DNA from: Streptomyces sp. SID13031
GTDB taxonomy: Bacteria; Actinomycetota; Actinomycetes; Propionibacteriales; Kribbellaceae
Assembly (NCBI RefSeq): GCF_010548305.1
Contig: NZ_JAAGLV010000014.1
Location: 178,720 to 242,719 of the forward strand
DNA: 64,000 nucleotides
Direction of reading: 5' to 3'
Shown here piece by piece: positions 60,535 through 64,000 of the stretch. The notes beneath the pieces were generated by a model, which saw nothing but the letters and a program-made list of their open reading frames with translations, was not told the origin of the DNA and did not search any database. Made by a program: the position numbers and the translations under genes. How positions within the stretch are numbered: position 1 is the first letter of the stretch; every line of letters starts with the position of its first letter.

Positions 60535-60656
60535 CAGCGAATGAGACGTACCGCGAACTGCATGATGGGTCCGAAGATACTCTGGCGTGCGACTATTTCG
60601 CCACAATGCGGGCAGGCTGTCCCGGAATGTGAGATACCAGTGACACGGCTGGACCA

Positions 60657-61244
60657 ATGCTGTGCAACTCTCAACCGGTGAGTGCTCCCCCAGAACTACC
60701 GCCGCTGGTTTCAGCGGCCCTCAGCCTGTCCGGACGCCGTGGATTCGTCAGCGCGACGCGCAACGAGACCGGCCGATTGCTCGCCACGCTGGCGGCATCC
60801 CGGACCGGAACGCTCGGCGAGGTCGGTACCGGCTGTGGCGTCGGCTCGGCCTGGTTGCGGCACGGCGCCACCGACGACACCAAGATCGTCACCGCCGAGA
60901 GCGACCCGCAGCTGGCTCAGGTGGTCAAGGAGCTCTTCGCCGACGACGGCCGGATCGAGGTGCTGTCGGCGGACTGGACCGCACTGATCGAGCGCGGCCC
61001 GTTCTCCCTGCTCTTCGTGGACGCCCGCGAGGCGAAGCTGTCCGCGCGGGACGTGATCGCCGAGGCAGTCGAGCCGGGCGGCTTCGTAGTACTGGACGAC
61101 TTCACTCCGTCGATGGTCTGGCCGCCGATGTACGAGGGCCGGGTGGACACGCTGCGCCAGGAGTGGCTCCAGGACAAGCGCTTCACCACCGTCGAGATCA
61201 TGGTGGCCACCGACGCCGCGGTCCTGCTCGCCACCAAGCGGTAA
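60657..61244 (+). CDS. SAM-dependent O-methyltransferase-like protein
   Basis: Predicted 195 aa. LGEVGTGCGVGSAWLRHG is motif I, VTAESDPQLAQVVKELF the ribose-binding region, FSLLFVDAREAK and GGFVVLDDFTPSMVWP the catalytic metal-type Asp positions seen in catechol-O-methyltransferase-like enzymes. Substrate unknown. ATG at 60657; a GTG at 60678 is possible. It runs in the same direction as the aldo/keto reductase, 11 bases ahead of it. Confidence 0.85.
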   Translation: MLCNSQPVSAPPELPPLVSAALSLSGRRGFVSATRNETGRLLATLAASRTGTLGEVGTGCGVGSAWLRHGATDDTKIVTAESDPQLAQVVKELFADDGRIEVLSADWTALIERGPFSLLFVDAREAKLSARDVIAEAVEPGGFVVLDDFTPSMVWPPMYEGRVDTLRQEWLQDKRFTTVEIMVATDAAVLLATKR

Positions 61245-61255
61245 TACTTGGAGTC

Positions 61256-62071
61256 ATGCAGACCACGCTGAAGCTTTCCAACGGTGCTGAGATTCCTGTG
61301 CTCGGGCTGGGCGTCTGGCAGGTGCCGGACGGGCCGATCACCGAAGCAGCGGTGACCGCGGCGCTCGAGACCGGGTACCGGCTGATCGACACGGCTCAGG
61401 CGTACGGGAACGAGGCGAGCGTCGGGCGGGCGATCCGGAACAGCGGCGTACCGCGGGAGGAGATCTTCCTGACGACGAAGTTCCACCCCGGCCGCCGCGA
61501 CCCGCTGGCCGAGATCGAGAAGAGTCTGGAACTACTCGACACGGAGTATGTCGACCTCTACCTCGTGCACTGGCCCCAGGGCGGCGCGACGGTGGCATGG
61601 CCCGGGATGGAGGCTGCCCACGCGGCCGGCCTCGCCAAGGGGATCGGCGTGTCGAACTTCAGCACCGCCGAACTCACCGAGGTGTCCGAGTCCAGCCAGG
61701 TCGCACCGATGGCCAACCAGTTCCAGTACAGCCCCTTCGTGGATCGCCGCTCACTGGTCGAAGCCTGCGTGGCGGCCGGCGTGGTCCCGCAGGGCTACAG
61801 CCCGCTCGGTACCGGAGAGCACCTCGACGACCCGGCCGTCGCGAAGCTCGCGACCGCCACCGGCCGGACCCCCGCCCAGGTCCTCATCAGGTGGTCCCTG
61901 CAGCGCGGCGTCTCGGTCATCCCCAAGTCGTCCACTCCCAGCCGGATCAAGGAGAACTTCGTCGCTCTCGACTTCGAGCTCGACGACGACTCGATGGCTG
62001 CCCTGGATGCCCTGGACGCCACCAGCCACACCGCCGAGGCCAAGGCCTCCAGCCAGAAGTGGTGGTCCTGA
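61256..62071 (+). CDS. Aldo/keto reductase (2,5-diketo-gluconate reductase-like)
   Basis: Predicted 271 aa TIM barrel. The catalytic tetrad is in RLIDTAQAYGNE (Asp, Tyr), TTKFHPG (Lys) and VDLYLVHWP (His); GVSNF and IPKSSTPSRIKEN (NADPH phosphate loop) follow. It should reduce carbonyl compounds with NADPH. It starts 11 bases after the methyltransferase stop. Not closely related to the reductase half of the fusion at 1192-3186. Confidence 0.95.
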   Translation: MQTTLKLSNGAEIPVLGLGVWQVPDGPITEAAVTAALETGYRLIDTAQAYGNEASVGRAIRNSGVPREEIFLTTKFHPGRRDPLAEIEKSLELLDTEYVDLYLVHWPQGGATVAWPGMEAAHAAGLAKGIGVSNFSTAELTEVSESSQVAPMANQFQYSPFVDRRSLVEACVAAGVVPQGYSPLGTGEHLDDPAVAKLATATGRTPAQVLIRWSLQRGVSVIPKSSTPSRIKENFVALDFELDDDSMAALDALDATSHTAEAKASSQKWWS

Positions 62072-62179
62072 CCTCCGCCGGCCGGTGAAACTCCTCGCCG
62101 GTCCTGCCAACACTTCGACGGTCACGAAGCGTCAAGGGGGCAACTGGTGCGAAGGGCACCGGCTGCTGAGAGGACACAG

Positions 62180-62692
62180 ATGGCCATAGGGCGTGAATTC
62201 GAGGAATTCACGATCAGCAGACAGCGCGCCTTGTTCAGGTATGCCTACCTGCTGATCGGCGACCGGGGACTCGCCGAGGACCTGCTCCAGGAGTCCCTCA
62301 CTAAGACCTACGTGCGCTGGAACAAGCTGCGCGACTCGGCCAACGCCGAGGCGTACACGCGCAGGGTGATGACCAATACGGCGATCAGCTGGTTCCGGCG
62401 CAAGTCGTGGCGCGAGCGGCCGCACGACACGTTGCCCGCCGGTGCCCCGGCTCCGGCCGAGGACACGACCGGCCGGGTTTGGTTGTGGGCGGAACTCGCG
62501 AAGCTTCCGCCGCAACAGCGCGCAGTACTGGTGCTGCGGTACTACGAGGACCTGACGCAGGCCGAGACCGCTCGCGTCCTCGGCTGCTCCGAAGGCACGG
62601 TGAAGAGCCAAGGCTCCCGTGCCCTGAAGAAACTGCGCGCTGGGCTCGGCCCCGACGCGCTCCTGATCGTGGAAAAGATGGTGACCGCATGA
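62180..62692 (+). CDS. ECF sigma factor of the SigE-like actinobacterial family
   Basis: Predicted 170 aa. Region 2 is FEEFTISRQRALFRYAYLLIGDRGLAEDLLQESLTKTYVRW and region 4 LPPQQRAVLVLRYYEDLTQAETARVLGCSEGTVKSQGSRALKKLR. Short ECF form without extension. ATG at 62180 has AGAGGA 6 bases upstream. The stop overlaps the next gene (ATGA), a membrane protein that is the likely anti-sigma partner. Confidence 0.92.
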   Translation: MAIGREFEEFTISRQRALFRYAYLLIGDRGLAEDLLQESLTKTYVRWNKLRDSANAEAYTRRVMTNTAISWFRRKSWRERPHDTLPAGAPAPAEDTTGRVWLWAELAKLPPQQRAVLVLRYYEDLTQAETARVLGCSEGTVKSQGSRALKKLRAGLGPDALLIVEKMVTA

Positions 62693-63816
62693 CCGGCCTG
62701 CTCAAGGACACGTTCACCGAACAAGCCGAGGCGATCGGCGACCCCAGCCTCGACCTCGACGCGATCGTTGCGACCGGCAACAAGCGGCTCAAGCGCCGCC
62801 GGGTGGCTCGCATCGTCACCGCGGTGGCCGCGAGCGCAGTCGTGCTCGCCGGTGGGCTGACTGCCGCCGTACAGCTGAACGGCGGCGATCCCCAGGTCGC
62901 CGGCGGCGGGGTCTTCACCGAGCGACGGCCGACCTGGGCCGAAGGCAAGGAGATCCACTTCGGATCCGAGGTACTACGGGTCAAGTCGGCCGTCGCGGCG
63001 TTCGTCCAGACCAACTCCGGTTTCGTCTACACCGACGCCGCCGGCTCCGTGTTCCATCTCTCCGGCGGTGGCTCCGACCTGATCGGGAAAGGCAACCAGG
63101 CCCACCGGATCGCCGTGGACGCGGACCGTTCGCTGGTCGGCTGGGTCGACGCCGGCCCGAAGATCCCCGAGTTCGTGATCTACGACGTGGCGGCTCATCG
63201 CGAGGTGGCTCGCACCGCGACCGGCAACCAGCCCGGCCCCAGCACCTCCGGCGAGCCGCTCCGCGTCGCGGCGATCGACGGCGGTACGGCGTACTTCGGC
63301 GCCTCGGACGGTCTGCGCCGCTGGGACATCGCCAAAGGCACCGGCCAACTGATCAAGCCCAAGGCGGTACCGACCTTCGTGGTCGCCGCCAACGCGGGAC
63401 AGGTCGTCTGGGAACACCCGGTCGACGGCGGCGACAACGACCTGGCCGTCGGCAAGGACGTCAACGCGCCCAACCCGAAGCACTTCGAGGGCTGGACCGG
63501 AAACCTCTCCCCGCAAGCCCGCTACCTGCTGACCGACAAGGCAGACACGGTCGAACTGATCGATCTGCGGACCAGCACCACGTCGACGGTCACACTCCCC
63601 GGCTACCAACTGATCGTGCCAACCCAGTGGAAGGGCGAGCACAGCTTCTACGCAGTCGGCTTACGCCCCGAGGAAACCGAGCGCCCGGACCTCCTCCTCT
63701 GCAAGATCACCTCAGCCGGCCAAACGAGTTGCGAAGTCGCAGCCGCAAAATTCGCACCCCCACTGACCGACAAGTCCACAACCGAATTCCCCATCGGCCT
63801 CTCAGTCAACGAGTAG
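62689..63816 (+). CDS. Single-pass membrane protein with beta-propeller-like sensor domain, possible anti-sigma factor
   Basis: Predicted 375 aa. A cytoplasmic N-terminus (1-38, basic RLKRRRVAR), one membrane helix (about 41-61, VTAVAASAVVLAGGLTAAV), and a large external domain with repeating blade-like segments. One late Cys pair (LLCKITSAGQTSC) may be oxidised. Placement directly after the ECF sigma gene with a 4-nt overlap suggests it holds the sigma factor at the membrane. No ZAS zinc motif is seen, so an anti-sigma role is inferred from position. Confidence 0.65.
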   Translation: MTGLLKDTFTEQAEAIGDPSLDLDAIVATGNKRLKRRRVARIVTAVAASAVVLAGGLTAAVQLNGGDPQVAGGGVFTERRPTWAEGKEIHFGSEVLRVKSAVAAFVQTNSGFVYTDAAGSVFHLSGGGSDLIGKGNQAHRIAVDADRSLVGWVDAGPKIPEFVIYDVAAHREVARTATGNQPGPSTSGEPLRVAAIDGGTAYFGASDGLRRWDIAKGTGQLIKPKAVPTFVVAANAGQVVWEHPVDGGDNDLAVGKDVNAPNPKHFEGWTGNLSPQARYLLTDKADTVELIDLRTSTTSTVTLPGYQLIVPTQWKGEHSFYAVGLRPEETERPDLLLCKITSAGQTSCEVAAAKFAPPLTDKSTTEFPIGLSVNE

Positions 63817-63833
63817 GCAGTCGGCCCCCCTTT

Positions 63834-63868
63834 GGTTGTCCACAGACTCGACCTCGCTGTGGACAACC
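63834..63868. terminator. Hairpin made of two inverted DnaA-box-like 9-mers
   Basis: GGTTGTCCACAG and CTGTGGACAACC are perfect 12-bp arms around an 11-base loop, directly after the membrane gene. Each arm contains TTGTCCACA, the actinobacterial DnaA-box consensus, in opposite orientation (63836-63844 and 63858-63866). It may end transcription, bind DnaA, or both. Confidence 0.55.
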
Positions 63869-63919
63869 TGGCAAGTTCCTGCTGTTCGTCGATCCCTTGT
63901 AAATAAGGAGTTCTCGGCT

Positions 63920-63949
63920 TTGAAAACTGTCGGTGGGGTCGTCTATCGT
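63920..63949 (+). promoter_or_regulatory. Promoter for the last gene
   Basis: TTGAAA (63920-63925) and TATCGT (63944-63949), 18-bp spacing, with the ATG 8 bases past the -10 box: the same leaderless layout as the DUF222 promoter at 4226-4255. Confidence 0.5.
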
Positions 63950-63956
63950 TTCGGGT

Positions 63957-64000
63957 ATGGAGATCTCGCAGCTACGACTGCCGTGCCTGCAAAGTGACAG
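63957..64000 (+). CDS. N-terminal fragment of an unidentified protein
   Basis: ATG at 63957 opens MEISQLRLPCLQSD and runs off the window. A promoter with 18-bp spacing lies right before it. The fragment is too short to identify. Confidence 0.45.
   Translation, partial: MEISQLRLPCLQSD

Overview
The window is a GC-rich (about 70%) actinobacterial chromosome segment. Several things point to a Kribbella-like or other nocardioid member of the Propionibacteriales: GTG/TTG starts and 4-nt ATGA/GTGA/TTGA overlaps, an HU protein with a long Lys/Ala tail, a DUF222/13E12 HNH protein, an F420-pathway guanylyltransferase, a class Ia ribonucleotide reductase behind a cobalamin riboswitch, and many ROK, DeoR, MarR, TetR and ECF regulators. 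The genus is inferred from protein character; no search was run.

Layout. 0-14.7 kb: rpmB; a Gfo/Idh/MocA-aldo/keto reductase fusion; a HAD hydrolase; a DUF222 HNH protein; an MFS/HAD pair opposite a ROK regulator; thiL-thiD-DinB; a RAM-domain protein, a DUF3515 lipoprotein, a DGPF protein with its ECF sigma factor, and ddl. 14.7-24.3 kb: ferredoxin-P450 opposite TetR-PLP enzyme-deaminase; two YbjJ-like MFS genes around a DeoR gene; a frameshifted SMP-30 gene, a methyltransferase and a MerR remnant. 24.3-31.2 kb: a sugar-type isomerase/dehydrogenase operon opposite a ROK regulator, a 770-bp repeat-bearing spacer, plsC-gpsA and cofC. 31.2-42.6 kb: HU, corA with a structured leader, leuCD with an IclR regulator, tRNA-Glu, tRNA-Gln, CPBP protease, gltX and an FAH-family gene. 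42.6-55 kb: an HD remnant, Fic, a DinB gene behind a LexA-type box, nrdAB with paired NrdR-like boxes and a B12 riboswitch, a broken PQQ gene, and MFS-MarR opposite an epoxide hydrolase. 55-64 kb: cimA with an isoleucine-type attenuator, ilvE, leuB with an unlisted small coupled gene, an O-methyltransferase, an aldo/keto reductase and an ECF sigma pair.

How genes work together. leuCD, leuB, ilvE and cimA are branched-chain amino-acid genes in three places, each with its own visible control: an IclR operator for leuCD, a leader-peptide attenuator for cimA, and a leader hairpin plus small coupled ORF for leuB. gltX lies beside its two expected tRNA substrates. nrdAB appears to be read through two layers, NrdR at the promoter and B12 in the leader.

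The most unusual general feature is gene decay. At least seven loci are internally deleted, frameshifted or cut by stops (ABC permease tail, HAD, SMP-30, MerR, HD/RelA-like, serine hydrolase, PQQ), while neighbouring housekeeping genes are intact. No CRISPR array, prophage or complete insertion sequence was seen.
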